From Thermoanaerobacterium aotearoense (GTDB lineage Bacteria > Bacillota > Thermoanaerobacteria > Thermoanaerobacterales > Thermoanaerobacteraceae): a stretch of 64,000 bases of DNA. The translations under genes were made by a program, and so were the position numbers. Under the pieces are notes generated by a model. It saw only the letters and a list, made by a program, of their open reading frames with translations. It was not told the origin of the DNA and did no database searches. Position 1 is the stretch's first letter. Each line of letters opens with the position of its first letter. Below, one piece after another: positions 18,494 to 27,972 of this stretch. The stretch is taken from NCBI RefSeq assembly GCF_009905255.1, contig NZ_CP047602.1, positions 1,116,001 through 1,180,000 of the forward strand, given 5' to 3'.

Positions 18494-20466
18494 AGTGATT
18501 TCGGAAACTAATTTCCAGCGTCATACTATGGCATAAATTAGAAATTAGATACAGAAAATAACAAAGCCTTTGCGATAAAATACTGAAAAGAGGAAAGAAA
18601 ATGTAAAATAATGAAAATCAATTTAAAAAAAGAGTATAAGAAATAAAGCCTAATAAAATAGGTTTAAAAATTAACAGTATATGGAATCTCAATATTTATG
18701 CTGCTCTACCTAATAATCCATCAAGCATAGAAATAAAATCAAACTTAGATTTTTTCAATCTAGCATCAAGATGGATATTAATAGAATGTATCATAATCCA
18801 GAAAGACCAACGCTTTTTGCCTCTGGTTTTAGATAGCTCCAACTCATAGTCATTAAGAAGCCTTTTGTTAACACGCTCAGAAGAAGTTCGCTTTTTCATC
18901 TCGCATTTCCATTCATCAGAACCACGTGGAATGACGGTAAACAAGCGAGGATCAGATGAAGGCTTCGTATAAACGGTTCTACCATAATCAGAAGAGGAGC
19001 ACTTATCTTTACAATTACATGAATCAACTTTACCAGTCGCAAAAGGACAGCGCCATTTAATTCTGTTACGGTCTTTCATAAAACCATTGTAAACCATAGA
19101 TAATCCTGCCATACAGACAGGAATACCATTTTCATTGATTTTAATAGTACCTTGGTACTTGCTGTTGTTTTTATTCTTCTTATTAAGCGGAATTACAGGT
19201 TTAATATTCCACTTATTAAGAAGATGATAAGTAGGGTAATTATCATGAGCACAATCACCAATAAATTTATCAAAAACGAAATCAGGATACAAAGCCCTTG
19301 CTTCAGACAAAGCAATAATAGCAGTAACACCATCATAACGAGGAGCCTCAACCAAGCGAAGATAAATCGGAATATCAGATTTAAGCTCTTCGTTGTATGT
19401 CACTAAAAAATAACCAGAATAACCATAAAACCATGTCTCATGATAACTATCCCAACCATAGCGAGCATCGGGGTCAGAGAACTTGCGATGGCAGTCACAA
19501 TTAAATATACCCTTATTAGCACAATCACAAGTTCTAATACCGAAAGGACTTCCGCCGGTTTTAATACAAGTACCGTCACCGGAGATAGTAAGTTTTTCAA
19601 TATCACCGAGGATGCCATCATTGGCGGAAGGCCTAACAGCAACATCGGCAAAAATTTGTTGAAGAAGCTTCTCAGGTCTTGACTCAAAAATTTTACCCTG
19701 TAAAGCCAAATCAACAAATTTCTGTATAATACCAGGGTGGCGTGGTGGGAGCTTCTGATTTTTAGCAAGTTTTTTACGTGGTTTGCGTTTAAAAGGATGG
19801 AGAGAATCCTGTCGGTCTTTTTCAATATCAGGATCCTCAAGCCATAACCTGTTAATCAAGTCATAATGAGTACCAACACCAGGAATATTATCAGGAGACA
19901 CGCCAATCATGCAACACAAAAGATTATCATGATGAAGCGTGTAAACCCATTTAGTAATACTGTGACATTTAAGAAGAGACATAAGTACAAAAGACCGAAA
20001 AACTTCAGGCTGATTTTTGGCTGGAGAACCAGTATTAGAGTAATAAGGTTCCAGTACAGGTTTAAGAACATCAAGATCTAAATTATAGAGTTTAGATAAA
20101 GCTTCAGAAAATTGAAGGACACGATTTTTATCTGAAGCATAAATGGGTTGAATATTTTCGACAAGGAAAGACTGATAATCAGAATGCGAACGCCATGCGC
20201 CCAACATAAAATCACCTCAATAACAAGTAGTATGGTAAAAACACCATCCATTTCGATTATTGGGGCGATTTAAAAAAGTCAAGATAGAATGCAACCATAT
20301 ATGTTAAATAAAGGGAAATATAAAGAAAAAATCTTACAATGTAAATAAAGATGTAAATGAATTGGAAATCGAAAAAGGATTTCAGAATGAAATTTTGGGG
20401 GATAAATTTAAAAGATGTCTCCTGAAATTCAGATATATCAGGCAACAGAAGTTGCCGAAAATATTC
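18494..20466 (-). mobile_element. 1,973-bp insertion sequence inside the AEC gene
   Basis: Bounded by 7-bp direct repeats, with a single transposase gene on the minus strand. Its ends share TTTCGG in inverted orientation (18499-18504; complement 20455-20460) five and six bases in from the edge. Each shared block runs into a small palindrome: GGAAA/TTTCC at 18503-18516 and GGCAAC/GTTGCC at 20441-20456. Long non-coding flanks (202 bp and 259 bp) lie on either side of the transposase. I cannot assign a named IS family. Confidence 0.8.
18696..20207 (-). CDS. DDE transposase
   Basis: 503 residues. The first catalytic Asp is likely in LTISGDGTCIKTGG, the second in FDKFIGDCAHDNYPTYHLLNKW, and the Glu in KKRTSSERVNKRLLN, an IS4/IS5-like layout. 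Two Cys-rich patches (RTCDCANKGIFNCDCHRK; SCNCKDKCSSSDYG) may bind zinc. The start ATG follows GAGGTG. The gene is full length with no stop or frameshift, so the element could be active. The family is not assigned with confidence. Confidence 0.85.
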   Translation of the reverse strand: MLGAWRSHSDYQSFLVENIQPIYASDKNRVLQFSEALSKLYNLDLDVLKPVLEPYYSNTGSPAKNQPEVFRSFVLMSLLKCHSITKWVYTLHHDNLLCCMIGVSPDNIPGVGTHYDLINRLWLEDPDIEKDRQDSLHPFKRKPRKKLAKNQKLPPRHPGIIQKFVDLALQGKIFESRPEKLLQQIFADVAVRPSANDGILGDIEKLTISGDGTCIKTGGSPFGIRTCDCANKGIFNCDCHRKFSDPDARYGWDSYHETWFYGYSGYFLVTYNEELKSDIPIYLRLVEAPRYDGVTAIIALSEARALYPDFVFDKFIGDCAHDNYPTYHLLNKWNIKPVIPLNKKNKNNSKYQGTIKINENGIPVCMAGLSMVYNGFMKDRNRIKWRCPFATGKVDSCNCKDKCSSSDYGRTVYTKPSSDPRLFTVIPRGSDEWKCEMKKRTSSERVNKRLLNDYELELSKTRGKKRWSFWIMIHSINIHLDARLKKSKFDFISMLDGLLGRAA

Positions 20467-20473
20467 ATAAGTG
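20467..20473. repeat. Right 7-bp target-site duplication of the IS
   Basis: ATAAGTG, identical to 18487-18493. Confidence 0.8.
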
Positions 20474-20985
20474 TCAAAAGGTACAAAGCACAAGATCTTT
20501 TTGAATACTTTTTTTAGATCTAATTTATCGCTTTGAGAAAATGCGTATGCAGCAATATATGCGACTCCAAAGACGTTAAATGAATTTCCCATGTCAAACA
20601 TGGCAATGTGCAAAAGACCATTGTTGCCGTAAATTTGTTGGACAAACGGGAAAGCGAAAAGACCTATGTTGTATCCGCAGAGAGATATAATCAAGGTGCC
20701 TTTTGTCTCTCTTTTTAAATTTGCGTTTCTAAAGGCCAAAAAGCCTATAATAAAAGTGATGAAGCCAAAAGCAAAGCCTGATAACGTCAAAACGAATAAA
20801 TTCGTGTTTACTTTTGTCGTCAAGAAAACTTTTGCGATGCTGGCAGGCAACGTTATGTAGATAATAAAACTATTTAGCACCTTTCCTGTTTCTGCAGGCA
20901 GAAATTTCATTTTTTTTACCGCGTAACCGAAAAATATTATGATGATGCTTATTGCGACTTTTTGAAGTATGACTATTTGGCTCAT
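20467..20985 (-). pseudogene. N-terminal part of AEC-family transporter, cut off by an IS
   Basis: 173 codons of an AEC permease from ATG 20985 (AAGGAGG site): FGYAVKKMKFLPAETGKVLNSFIIYITLPA in helix 1-2 and TLIISLCGYNIGLFAFPFVQQIYGN in the middle. The open frame runs on about 70 codons into the insertion sequence before a stop at 20257, so the actual product would carry a foreign, very hydrophobic tail. The substrate is unknown; relatives export or import auxin, malate or other organic acids. Confidence 0.85.
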
Positions 20986-21126
20986 CCGTATCCTCCTTTT
21001 CGTATATCAAATAAAATTATACTACAATAGATCGCTTATTTATAGAGATTGTAACAAATTTATAAATTTTTTATAAAATATATTAAGAGATTATTAAAAA
21101 AATCTTAAAAAATTATTATGAAAACA

Positions 21127-21155
21127 TTGACTTTATTAATTATTTTTGATAAAAT
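21127..21155 (+). promoter_or_regulatory. Sigma-A promoter of the riboswitch-NlpC/P60 unit
   Basis: TTGACT (21127-21132), a 17-base spacer and TAAAAT (21150-21155). The predicted transcript starts about 20 bases before the riboswitch. The rest of the 21004-21177 stretch is AT-rich and shows nothing else. Confidence 0.65.
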
Positions 21156-21177
21156 AAAAGAAACTTGTACATATTAG

Positions 21178-21290
21178 CAATCTTGCCGAATCCTATTTAG
21201 GTACGGAGGATTTTTCATGTTTGGGGTTAATCTGCCAGAGGCAGTAGGGATACCTTCTATTCCGCACCCGTCAACTAACTCCGGAGGCAA
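21178..21290 (+). ncRNA. c-di-AMP riboswitch (ydaO-yuaA leader)
   Basis: The leader has the hallmark blocks of this class: TTGCCGAATCC, GGTACGGAGGA, GGGGTTAATCTGCC followed by GGCAGTAGGGAT, and CCGCACCCGTCAACTAACTCC before GGAGGC. These match the two pseudo-symmetric ligand sites of the ydaO fold. c-di-AMP normally lowers expression of downstream cell-wall hydrolases, and the gene that follows is a secreted NlpC/P60 enzyme. The ribosome site follows within 15 bases. Confidence 0.88.
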
Positions 21291-21307
21291 AAGGAAGGAG
21301 ATTAGCT

Positions 21308-22003
21308 ATGAATAGCAAATTAGGCAAATTTATTTTTGGTGTATCCGTTTTCGGCATGACGATGGTAGGTTCCTCGATGCTTACTCACATTTATGCAGCA
21401 GATCTTGGAAGCGGCATTGTCGTTGGAAACGGTGTAAATGTTAGAAATGGCGGAAGCTTGTCGTCAAAGGTTATCACACAGTTAAACTATAACGATGTGG
21501 TTACAGTGATTGGACAGGATAATGGCTGGTACAACATAAAGCTTTCAGATGGGACTGTAGGCTGGATATACAGCAAGTACCTTTCATTAAGATCTTCAAG
21601 TACGGTGTCAAGAGGTGATGTTGACAGAAGCATTGCCTCAAGGCTGATTGACTTTGGAAAAGAGTTTTTAGGAACAAGGTATGTTTACGGTGGTGAATCT
21701 CCATCAGGCTTTGATTGTTCAGGTTTTACTCAATACGTCTTTAAAAGCGTTGGCATTAGTTTGCCGAGGGTAGCTGATGAGCAAGCTACGGTAGGGACGT
21801 ACGTCGATAGAGCAGATTTGCAGCCTGGTGATTTAGTGTTTTTTAAGACATTGGGTAGCAGCATAATAAACCATGCTGGAATATACATAGGAAATGGCCA
21901 GTTTATGCACGCTTCATCTGGCGCAGGAAAAGTCATGATAAGCTCTTTGTATGAAGACTACTACAGCACTCATTATGCTACAGCCAGAAGGGTTATACAG
22001 TAA
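21308..22003 (+). CDS. Secreted SH3b-NlpC/P60 peptidoglycan endopeptidase
   Basis: 231 residues: signal peptide (1-30), a bacterial SH3 domain (GVNVRNGGSLSSKVITQL, GWIYSKYLSL) at about 35-95, and an NlpC/P60 domain at about 115-231 with catalytic Cys in GFDCSGF (about 137) and His in NHAGIYIGNGQF (about 189). It would cut the D-Glu/diamino-acid bond of wall peptides. Its control by a c-di-AMP riboswitch fits the known link between c-di-AMP and wall turnover. The ribosome site is AAGGAG. Confidence 0.93.
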   Translation: MNSKLGKFIFGVSVFGMTMVGSSMLTHIYAADLGSGIVVGNGVNVRNGGSLSSKVITQLNYNDVVTVIGQDNGWYNIKLSDGTVGWIYSKYLSLRSSSTVSRGDVDRSIASRLIDFGKEFLGTRYVYGGESPSGFDCSGFTQYVFKSVGISLPRVADEQATVGTYVDRADLQPGDLVFFKTLGSSIINHAGIYIGNGQFMHASSGAGKVMISSLYEDYYSTHYATARRVIQ

Positions 22004-22018
22004 CTAAATATAACGACA

Positions 22019-22044
22019 AAAAGGCACTTTATGTGTCTTTTTTT
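22019..22044 (+). terminator. Intrinsic terminator
   Basis: A 9-bp stem with one wobble (22019-22027 with 22033-22041) leads into a T-run ending at 22044. Confidence 0.75.
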
Positions 22045-22075
22045 GATGCATTTTTAGACGGTATTTTATAGTTTG

Positions 22076-22104
22076 TTGACTATTTAGGCATATTAATATA
22101 TCAT
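22076..22104 (+). promoter_or_regulatory. Putative sigma-A promoter of typA
   Basis: TTGACT (22076-22081), 17 bases and TATCAT (22099-22104), placed 46 bases upstream of the start codon. Confidence 0.5.
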
Positions 22105-22150
22105 TATATATTGTATAAAATTTGCATTTGTGTGGAAGGAGTTAACCTAA

Positions 22151-23974
22151 ATGGGGTTTGTAAGGGACGATATAAGGAATGTAGCTATAATAGCGCATGT
22201 TGATCATGGGAAAACAACTTTAGTAGATGGAATGCTTAAACAAAGTGGCATTTTTAGACAGAATGAAAAAGTAGAAGAGAGGGTAATGGACTCAAATGAA
22301 TTAGAGAGGGAGAGAGGGATAACAATTCTTTCGAAGAACACTGCCATAAGGTACAATGGTGTAAAGATAAACATAGTTGATACACCTGGACATGCTGATT
22401 TTGGCGGTGAGGTAGAACGGGTACTTAAAATGGTTGACGGTGTACTGCTGCTTGTAGATGCCTTTGAAGGACCGATGCCTCAGACCAGATTTGTATTAAG
22501 CAAGGCTTTAGAGCTTAATTTAAAACCTATAGTAGTTGTGAATAAAATCGATAGACCTGATGCAAGGCCGGAAGAAGTCATCGATGAAGTCCTTGATCTT
22601 TTCATTGAGCTGGGTGCCGATGACGATCAGATAGATTTCCCTGTAGTATATGCTTCTGCCAGAGAGGGCATTGCTAAGTTAAGTTTAAAGGATGAATCGG
22701 TAGATCTGCGTCCTCTTTTTGACACTATCTTAAAAGAGATTCCGGCGCCGGAAGGTAATATAGATGATCCACTGCAGCTTATTGTTACGACCCTTGATTA
22801 CGATGATTACATTGGAAGAATCGCTATTGGAAAAGTGGTTAGAGGTAAGATTGTGTCGGGAGAGAGTGTAGCAATATGTAAAAGAGATGGGGCTGTGCAA
22901 AATGTAAAATTAAGCAATTTGTATCAGTATGAAGGTTTGAAAAGAGTACAGGTTGATGATGCTAAGTTGGGTGATATAGTAGCTGTATCAGGCATAAGCG
23001 ATATTGAGATTGGAGAGACGATAGCCGATCCAGAAAAGCCAGAGGCTGTAGACTTTGTTGAAATAGAAGAGCCAACCATTTCGATGACATTCGGCGTAAA
23101 TACGAGTCCATTTGCAGGTAGGGAAGGCAAGTACGTGACATCGAGACATATAAGAGAAAGGCTTTTTAAAGAGCTTGAAACGAATGTTGCATTAAGAGTG
23201 GAAGAGACAGAGACGACAGAAGCATTTAAAGTATCTGGACGTGGCGAGCTGCATTTGTCCATTTTAATAGAGACTATGAGGCGAGAAGGATATGAGCTTC
23301 AGGTTTCTAAGCCATCTGTGATTATAAAGGAGATAAACGGTGTCAAGCATGAGCCTATTGAGCTTGTTACTATTGACATACCAGAAGATTACATGGGCGT
23401 AGTGATGGAAAAGATGGGCTCAAGAAAAGGGGAGCTTATGGATATGCACACTTTGAAGCCCGGTACATTAAGGTTGAAATTTAAGATACCGACAAGAGGA
23501 TTAATTGGTTATCGCTCTGAATTTCTTACGGATACCAAGGGAAATGGGATAATGACGTCTATAATCTATGACTATGAACCGTACAAAGGTGATATACCAA
23601 CAAGGTCAAGAGGATCTTTAGTTGCATTTGAGGCAGGTACCACAACGACTTATGGGCTTTACAATGCACAAGAAAGAGGAACTCTTTTTGTTGGCCCAGG
23701 TGTTGAAGTGTACGAAGGCATGATAGTTGGTGAAAATTCCAGAAGTGAAGATATAGATGTCAATGTTTGCAAGAAAAAGCATGTTACTAATTTGCGTTCT
23801 GCCACTGCAGATGAGGCATTAAGGCTTTCGCCTGTTAGAGAAATGTCTCTTGAAGAAGCTTTGGAATTTATCGCTAACGATGAACTTGTGGAAGTTACGC
23901 CTAAAAGTATAAGGCTTAGAAAGAAGATATTGAGCGCACAACAAAGGTATAAAAATGCTAAATATAAACAATAA
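22151..23974 (+). CDS. typA: Ribosome-associated GTPase TypA/BipA
   Basis: 607 residues, the full family length. The G domain has [15 protein letters not shown] (G1), RERGITI (G2), [16 protein letters not shown] (G3) and [13 protein letters not shown] (G4). Domain II, two EF-G-like folds and the BipA-specific C-terminal domain follow ([20 protein letters not shown]). TypA assists 50S assembly and growth under stress, notably cold. It forms its own unit between two terminators. Confidence 0.97.
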   Translation: MGFVRDDIRNVAIIAHVDHGKTTLVDGMLKQSGIFRQNEKVEERVMDSNELERERGITILSKNTAIRYNGVKINIVDTPGHADFGGEVERVLKMVDGVLLLVDAFEGPMPQTRFVLSKALELNLKPIVVVNKIDRPDARPEEVIDEVLDLFIELGADDDQIDFPVVYASAREGIAKLSLKDESVDLRPLFDTILKEIPAPEGNIDDPLQLIVTTLDYDDYIGRIAIGKVVRGKIVSGESVAICKRDGAVQNVKLSNLYQYEGLKRVQVDDAKLGDIVAVSGISDIEIGETIADPEKPEAVDFVEIEEPTISMTFGVNTSPFAGREGKYVTSRHIRERLFKELETNVALRVEETETTEAFKVSGRGELHLSILIETMRREGYELQVSKPSVIIKEINGVKHEPIELVTIDIPEDYMGVVMEKMGSRKGELMDMHTLKPGTLRLKFKIPTRGLIGYRSEFLTDTKGNGIMTSIIYDYEPYKGDIPTRSRGSLVAFEAGTTTTYGLYNAQERGTLFVGPGVEVYEGMIVGENSRSEDIDVNVCKKKHVTNLRSATADEALRLSPVREMSLEEALEFIANDELVEVTPKSIRLRKKILSAQQRYKNAKYKQ

Positions 23975-23997
23975 AAGGGGGTATGACCCCTTTTTTT
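23973..23997. terminator. Bidirectional terminator after typA
   Basis: An 8-bp stem (23973-23980 with 23987-23994) has T-runs on both strands, shared with the converging gene that ends at 23996. Confidence 0.85.
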
Positions 23998-24583
23998 ATT
24001 TTGAACCATCAGATGTGTCGTTGAGTATTTTGCTTATGTAGTTTATGGTTTCTTCATAAGGCGGTATGCCACTGTACTTATTTACGGATTCTTCTCCCGC
24101 GTTGTAAGCTGCTAAAGCTAATGCAGTATTGCTGTATTTATTAAGCAATTGGCTTAGTAGTTTTGTACCACCATCAATATTTTCTTCTGGATCGAATGGA
24201 TTTGTTACACCTAAATACTGAGCTGTTGACGGCATTAACTGCATTAGGCCCATTGCGCCTGCGCTTGATACAGCATAAGGATTGTAGTCTGATTCGGCTT
24301 TTATGACAGCATTTATCAAATCCTTGCTGACGCCGTATTTTTTTGAAGCCTCATCTATATAGCTTTCTATTTTGTCTTTTGATACGGCAGGCATATCTGG
24401 CGTTTTATTATTGAAATCAGTTGTTTCAGATTTAGCATTGTCAGTAGAAGCAGTTTCTTCGCTTATCAATTCATTTAAGATGTCCTGAAATGAACTGCTT
24501 TTATCTACGAGGTTTATGTTTACAGGTAATCGCGATTGTATATCGCTAAATCTGCTTTCGATGATTGAATCTACATAATCCAT
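23996..24583 (-). CDS. Lytic transglycosylase domain protein
   Basis: 195 residues. About 80 polar residues without a signal peptide precede an SLT domain with the catalytic Glu in [15 protein letters not shown], then [18 protein letters not shown] and [16 protein letters not shown]. The missing export signal is notable; clostridial relatives of this design also start without one. The GAGGAGG site sets the start at 24583, not at the upstream ATG that overlaps that site. Confidence 0.88.
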   Translation of the reverse strand: MDYVDSIIESRFSDIQSRLPVNINLVDKSSSFQDILNELISEETASTDNAKSETTDFNNKTPDMPAVSKDKIESYIDEASKKYGVSKDLINAVIKAESDYNPYAVSSAGAMGLMQLMPSTAQYLGVTNPFDPEENIDGGTKLLSQLLNKYSNTALALAAYNAGEESVNKYSGIPPYEETINYISKILNDTSDGSK

Positions 24584-24734
24584 TTTCCAAAACCTCCTCA
24601 TATTATCTATAATTCGACAAAAAAATTAAAAATCCTTTATTCGTTTTAAAAAATGAGAATATAGTCTCAAATAATGAATGATTTGTAAAAAGGATTTTAG
24701 TGTTTGGTGTAGAATATATAATTAGGTGATTAAT

Positions 24735-25526
24735 GTGTATACAGACGAAGAAAGCAAGAAAAATACAAAATTAGGCTTTAAAAGGGTTGTATTGCTATTG
24801 GCTTTGTCAATAGTAGCATCTATAGGAATAGGATTTGTCATTTCTCAGTATGCCATAAAGCCATATCTGGCTAAGCTGTCTGAAAAAAATGTTTATTCTT
24901 ATTCCATGGAAGTGCCACAGATTAATTATTACGTTGTAAAAATAGGACAGTACAAGGATGAAAAAGATGCTTCATATAATTTGAATTTGCTTACCATGAA
25001 AGGAATCTACGGTGAAATCCTTAAAGATGGCGGAAATTATGTTTTGTGTTTGGGACAATTTATGGACAAAAAAGATGCCTATGATTTCAGCTTAAAGCTC
25101 AATAAAAGTGGCATTAATTCATCTGTAGCTTTGTACTATGGACCTGTTTATCAGATATACTATGAAAAAAGTTCGGAAGAAAGCGTAAAGGAAGCAATTG
25201 ACAATATAGATGTTTTTTTAAACGATTTGTCACATTTATCACAGCTTTCGTATAAAATGGCATTGCAGACTGCCAGCGAAAAAGATATAGACGATACGGA
25301 AAAATACTTTAAAAAGTACAGCAACATGACTTATAATATAAATATAGATGAAAATTTAAAAAAAGTTTTGGAGGATACGAAGAAAATTAATAGTCAAATT
25401 TTAAACAATCTTGACGATGTAAGGACATCGTTTGAATTAAATGACGGAAATGCTTATGGATTGACTCAAAAGCTTCTTATGGATTCCATAAAACAGTATT
25501 ATAACAGCATGAGTTATTATAAATAG
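24735..25526 (+). CDS. Membrane-anchored SPOR-domain protein
   Basis: 263 residues: a short cytoplasmic N-terminus, one membrane helix (VVLLLALSIVASIGIGFVIS), a SPOR-like domain at about 60-140 (YYVVKIGQYKDEKDASYNLN, LCLGQFMDKKDAYDFSLKLN), then a helical tail of about 110 residues. SPOR domains bind denuded peptidoglycan at septa. The GTG at 24735 follows AGGTG; an earlier in-frame GTG lies inside that site. It precedes the hydrogen block by 11 bp, but functional linkage is unclear. Confidence 0.8.
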   Translation: MYTDEESKKNTKLGFKRVVLLLALSIVASIGIGFVISQYAIKPYLAKLSEKNVYSYSMEVPQINYYVVKIGQYKDEKDASYNLNLLTMKGIYGEILKDGGNYVLCLGQFMDKKDAYDFSLKLNKSGINSSVALYYGPVYQIYYEKSSEESVKEAIDNIDVFLNDLSHLSQLSYKMALQTASEKDIDDTEKYFKKYSNMTYNINIDENLKKVLEDTKKINSQILNNLDDVRTSFELNDGNAYGLTQKLLMDSIKQYYNSMSYYK

Positions 25527-25537
25527 GGGAGTGCAGC

Positions 25538-25891
25538 ATGAAACTTGAAGAAGTGAAAGAAATATTAAACGCGGAAGTGCTTTGTGGTCATGATAGATTG
25601 TCTGAAGAAGTAAATACGGCTTGCGGCGCAGACTTGATGAGCGATGTTTTGGCTTCAAAAGATGAAAAATCACTGCTTTTAACAGGGCTTACAAATGTTC
25701 AAGTTGTTAGAACGGCGGAAGTCTTGGGAGATATAGTGTGTATCGTCTTTGTGAGAGGAAAAGAGCCTGGACCTGAGATCTTGGATATGGCAGCTTCTGC
25801 GTCTATAGTGGTTATGAAGACAGATTATCCGCTTTTTATCGCTTGCGGCCTTTTATATAAAAATGGACTTAATTGTGGGAGTGAATTTTAA
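25538..25891 (+). CDS. DRTGG domain protein (first copy)
   Basis: 117 residues with a single DRTGG-type domain (MKLEEVKEILNAEVLCG, ADLMSDVLASKDEKSLLLTG, FVRGKEPGPEILDMAASASI). DRTGG domains occur in phosphotransacetylase, CBS proteins and small regulators and have no settled function. It starts a five-gene run with short gaps or overlaps, and a second DRTGG protein appears three genes later. It resembles small proteins that accompany clostridial [FeFe] hydrogenase genes. Confidence 0.82.
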   Translation: MKLEEVKEILNAEVLCGHDRLSEEVNTACGADLMSDVLASKDEKSLLLTGLTNVQVVRTAEVLGDIVCIVFVRGKEPGPEILDMAASASIVVMKTDYPLFIACGLLYKNGLNCGSEF

Positions 25892-25893
25892 TC

Positions 25894-26313
25894 GTGAAGC
25901 CGTATACAATGGATTTTGATGTTAAAGCAAGAGATTTTTCATCTGCAGGAGAGTCGTCAAGTAAGTTCCGGAAGACTTTGCTTATGCTTTCGATACCATC
26001 TGACATAGTTAGAAGGGCATCGATTGCAGCTTATGAAGCTGAGATGAATATAGTCATTCATTCTTATGGAGGCAAGATGCATTTTGAAATATATAAAGAC
26101 AAAATTGTGATAGTCGCTGAGGATACAGGCCCTGGCATAAAAGATCTGGAACTGGCTATGAAAGAAGGATATTCCACAGCGCCAAAAGAAGTGATTGAAA
26201 TGGGGTTTGGCGCAGGGATGGGGCTGCCAAACATGAAGCGAAATGCCGATACTATGGAAATAGTTAATCACGATGAAAGCGGGACGAAAATCGTCATGAC
26301 GATTAATTTTTAA
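25894..26313 (+). CDS. RsbW-like ATP-binding (HATPase_c) protein
   Basis: 139 residues with a GHKL ATP-binding fold and no phospho-acceptor His domain: N-box-like AAYEAEMNIVIHSYG, G1 box VAEDTGPGIKD and G2 box GFGAGMGLPNMKR. This is the pattern of anti-sigma-factor kinases such as RsbW/SpoIIAB. It could phosphorylate or bind a partner in response to the hydrogenase-like protein encoded next. GTG start. No anti-anti-sigma partner is visible in the window. Confidence 0.85.
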   Translation: MKPYTMDFDVKARDFSSAGESSSKFRKTLLMLSIPSDIVRRASIAAYEAEMNIVIHSYGGKMHFEIYKDKIVIVAEDTGPGIKDLELAMKEGYSTAPKEVIEMGFGAGMGLPNMKRNADTMEIVNHDESGTKIVMTINF

Positions 26314-26335
26314 ATTCTAAGGTGGGTTGTTTACA

Positions 26336-27646
26336 ATGTATTTTCATTCTGTGACTCTTGATAGAGATAGGTGTAAAGGATGTACCAATTGTATAAAAAG
26401 GTGCCCTACTGAGGCGATACGTGTGAGGGATGGAAAGGCAAAGATAATAAAAGAGAAATGTATTGATTGCGGGGAGTGCGTAAGGGTATGCCCTTATCAT
26501 GCTAAAGTCGTGGTGACAGACGATATAGGCATGATGGAAAATTACAAATATAGAATCGCTCTTCCAGCGCCTTCTCTTTACGGGCAATTTAAAGATATGA
26601 CAATAGGCGACATATTGGCATCTTTGCAATCATGCGGGTTTGACGAAGTTTTTGAGGTTGCTTATGCTGCTGACATCGTATCGTATATAACTCGAAATAT
26701 AGTAAAGGCGAAAGATTACAAAAGGCCCATTATATCATCCGCATGTCCCGCTATTGTTCGGCTTATTCAACAGAGATTTCCTTCATTGATGGATAATATT
26801 TTAGATATAATGCCGCCTGTTGAGGTGGCTGGGAAAATTGCCAGAGATGAAGCTAAAAAGAAAACAGGGTTAAAAGACGAAGAAATAGGAGTGTTTTTTG
26901 TATCGCCGTGTGCTGCGAAAGTCACCAGTGTGAAAAATCCCATAGGCATTGAAAAGTCGTATATAGACGGTGTTTTTTCCATGAGGGATGTCTACAGCAT
27001 GATATTGGACAAAAGAAAATTTGCTGAGAAGAAAATTGAGCATACTTCATCAATGATTGGAGTTGGATGGGCAAATGCAGGCGGTGAATCGTACGGCACA
27101 TCATTGGAAAATTGTCTTTTTGTAGATGGAATTCAAAATGTCATAGGTGTATTAGAGGATATTGAATTAGGAAAATTAGACGACATTGATTTTTTTGAAG
27201 GTCTTGCTTGTGTTGGTGGATGTGTGGGAGGCCCTTTGACTGTTGCAAATAATTTTATTGCCAGAAATAGGATAATGAAATTAAAAGAAAAATTAAACAA
27301 GGATGTATCGGTAAAAAAATATATAGCGGTGGATTTTCATGAGTTTATGCTAAATGTCAAACTTAAAAAAAGCGATGTTTTAAATTTAGATGAAGACATA
27401 GACAAAGCTATTGACATGATGAAATCAATTGATGAAATCTATAAAAGCTTGCCGGGACTTGATTGCGGTTCTTGTGGCTCCCCTGGATGCAGGGCTCTTG
27501 CAGAGGATGTAGTAAAAGGATTTGCCAGCGAATATGACTGCATCTTTAAATTAAAAGACAGGATAAAGATACTGGCAGAAGAAATAAATAAACTTTCTAT
27601 AAAAATTCCGCCTGTAATAGGCAGTGATAAGGAGGTAAAGCCTTGA
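26336..27646 (+). CDS. HydS-like [FeFe] hydrogenase, putative sensor
   Basis: 436 residues. Two 4Fe-4S motifs at about 10-55 (CKGCTNCIKRCP and CIDCGECVRVCP), an [FeFe] hydrogenase H-cluster domain at about 80-350, and a C-terminal Fe-S motif DCGSCGSPGC (about 380). The H-cluster loops read SACPA (about 135), SPCAAK (about 189) and EGLACVGGCVGG (about 289). The catalytic enzyme at 32034 reads TSCSPGW, MPCTAKKYE and GCPGGCIMGGG instead. The altered L1 and L2 match what is known of group D, HydS-type putative sensory hydrogenases such as that of Thermoanaerobacter mathranii. The ATG at 26336 fits the AAGGTGGG site better than TTG 26327. Confidence 0.85.
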   Translation: MYFHSVTLDRDRCKGCTNCIKRCPTEAIRVRDGKAKIIKEKCIDCGECVRVCPYHAKVVVTDDIGMMENYKYRIALPAPSLYGQFKDMTIGDILASLQSCGFDEVFEVAYAADIVSYITRNIVKAKDYKRPIISSACPAIVRLIQQRFPSLMDNILDIMPPVEVAGKIARDEAKKKTGLKDEEIGVFFVSPCAAKVTSVKNPIGIEKSYIDGVFSMRDVYSMILDKRKFAEKKIEHTSSMIGVGWANAGGESYGTSLENCLFVDGIQNVIGVLEDIELGKLDDIDFFEGLACVGGCVGGPLTVANNFIARNRIMKLKEKLNKDVSVKKYIAVDFHEFMLNVKLKKSDVLNLDEDIDKAIDMMKSIDEIYKSLPGLDCGSCGSPGCRALAEDVVKGFASEYDCIFKLKDRIKILAEEINKLSIKIPPVIGSDKEVKP

Positions 27647-27972
27647 AAGTAAAGGATATATTAAGCCATGAATTTACTTTGGTAGCAGGTGAGGGAGGCA
27701 TAGAAAAGGAAGTAAGCAATGTCTATGTGTGTGATTTGCTAAGCTTTGTAATGTCTCACGTGAAAAGCGGAAGCGCATGGGTGACGATTCAGACGCATGT
27801 GAATGTGATTGCGGTTGCCGTTATGACAGATATAAGCTGCATCATCATCTGTGAAGGAGAAAAACTTGATGAAAATGCTAAAGAAAAGGCTGATGAGGAA
27901 AACATACCTGTTATAGCGTTTAATGGCAGTTCATTTGAAGCAGCAGTTAAATTAAGTGAGATGATTAAATGA
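27643..27972 (+). CDS. DRTGG domain protein (second copy)
   Basis: 109 residues, a DRTGG-like single domain (MKVKDILSHEFTLVAGEGG, VYVCDLLSFVMSHVKSGSAW, IPVIAFNGSSFEAAVKLSEM). It is related in layout to the protein at 25538 but clearly diverged. The TTG start overlaps the stop of the HydS-like gene by four bases after a GGAGG site, and its own stop overlaps the next start, so it is translationally coupled on both sides. Confidence 0.82.
   Translation: MKVKDILSHEFTLVAGEGGIEKEVSNVYVCDLLSFVMSHVKSGSAWVTIQTHVNVIAVAVMTDISCIIICEGEKLDENAKEKADEENIPVIAFNGSSFEAAVKLSEMIK

Noticed and set aside
19403..19840. Second minus-strand frame inside the insertion sequence, possible accessory protein
   Set aside because: It overlaps the transposase on the same strand in another frame, lacks a ribosome site and resembles no IS helper protein; programmed frameshifting is not needed because the transposase is intact.
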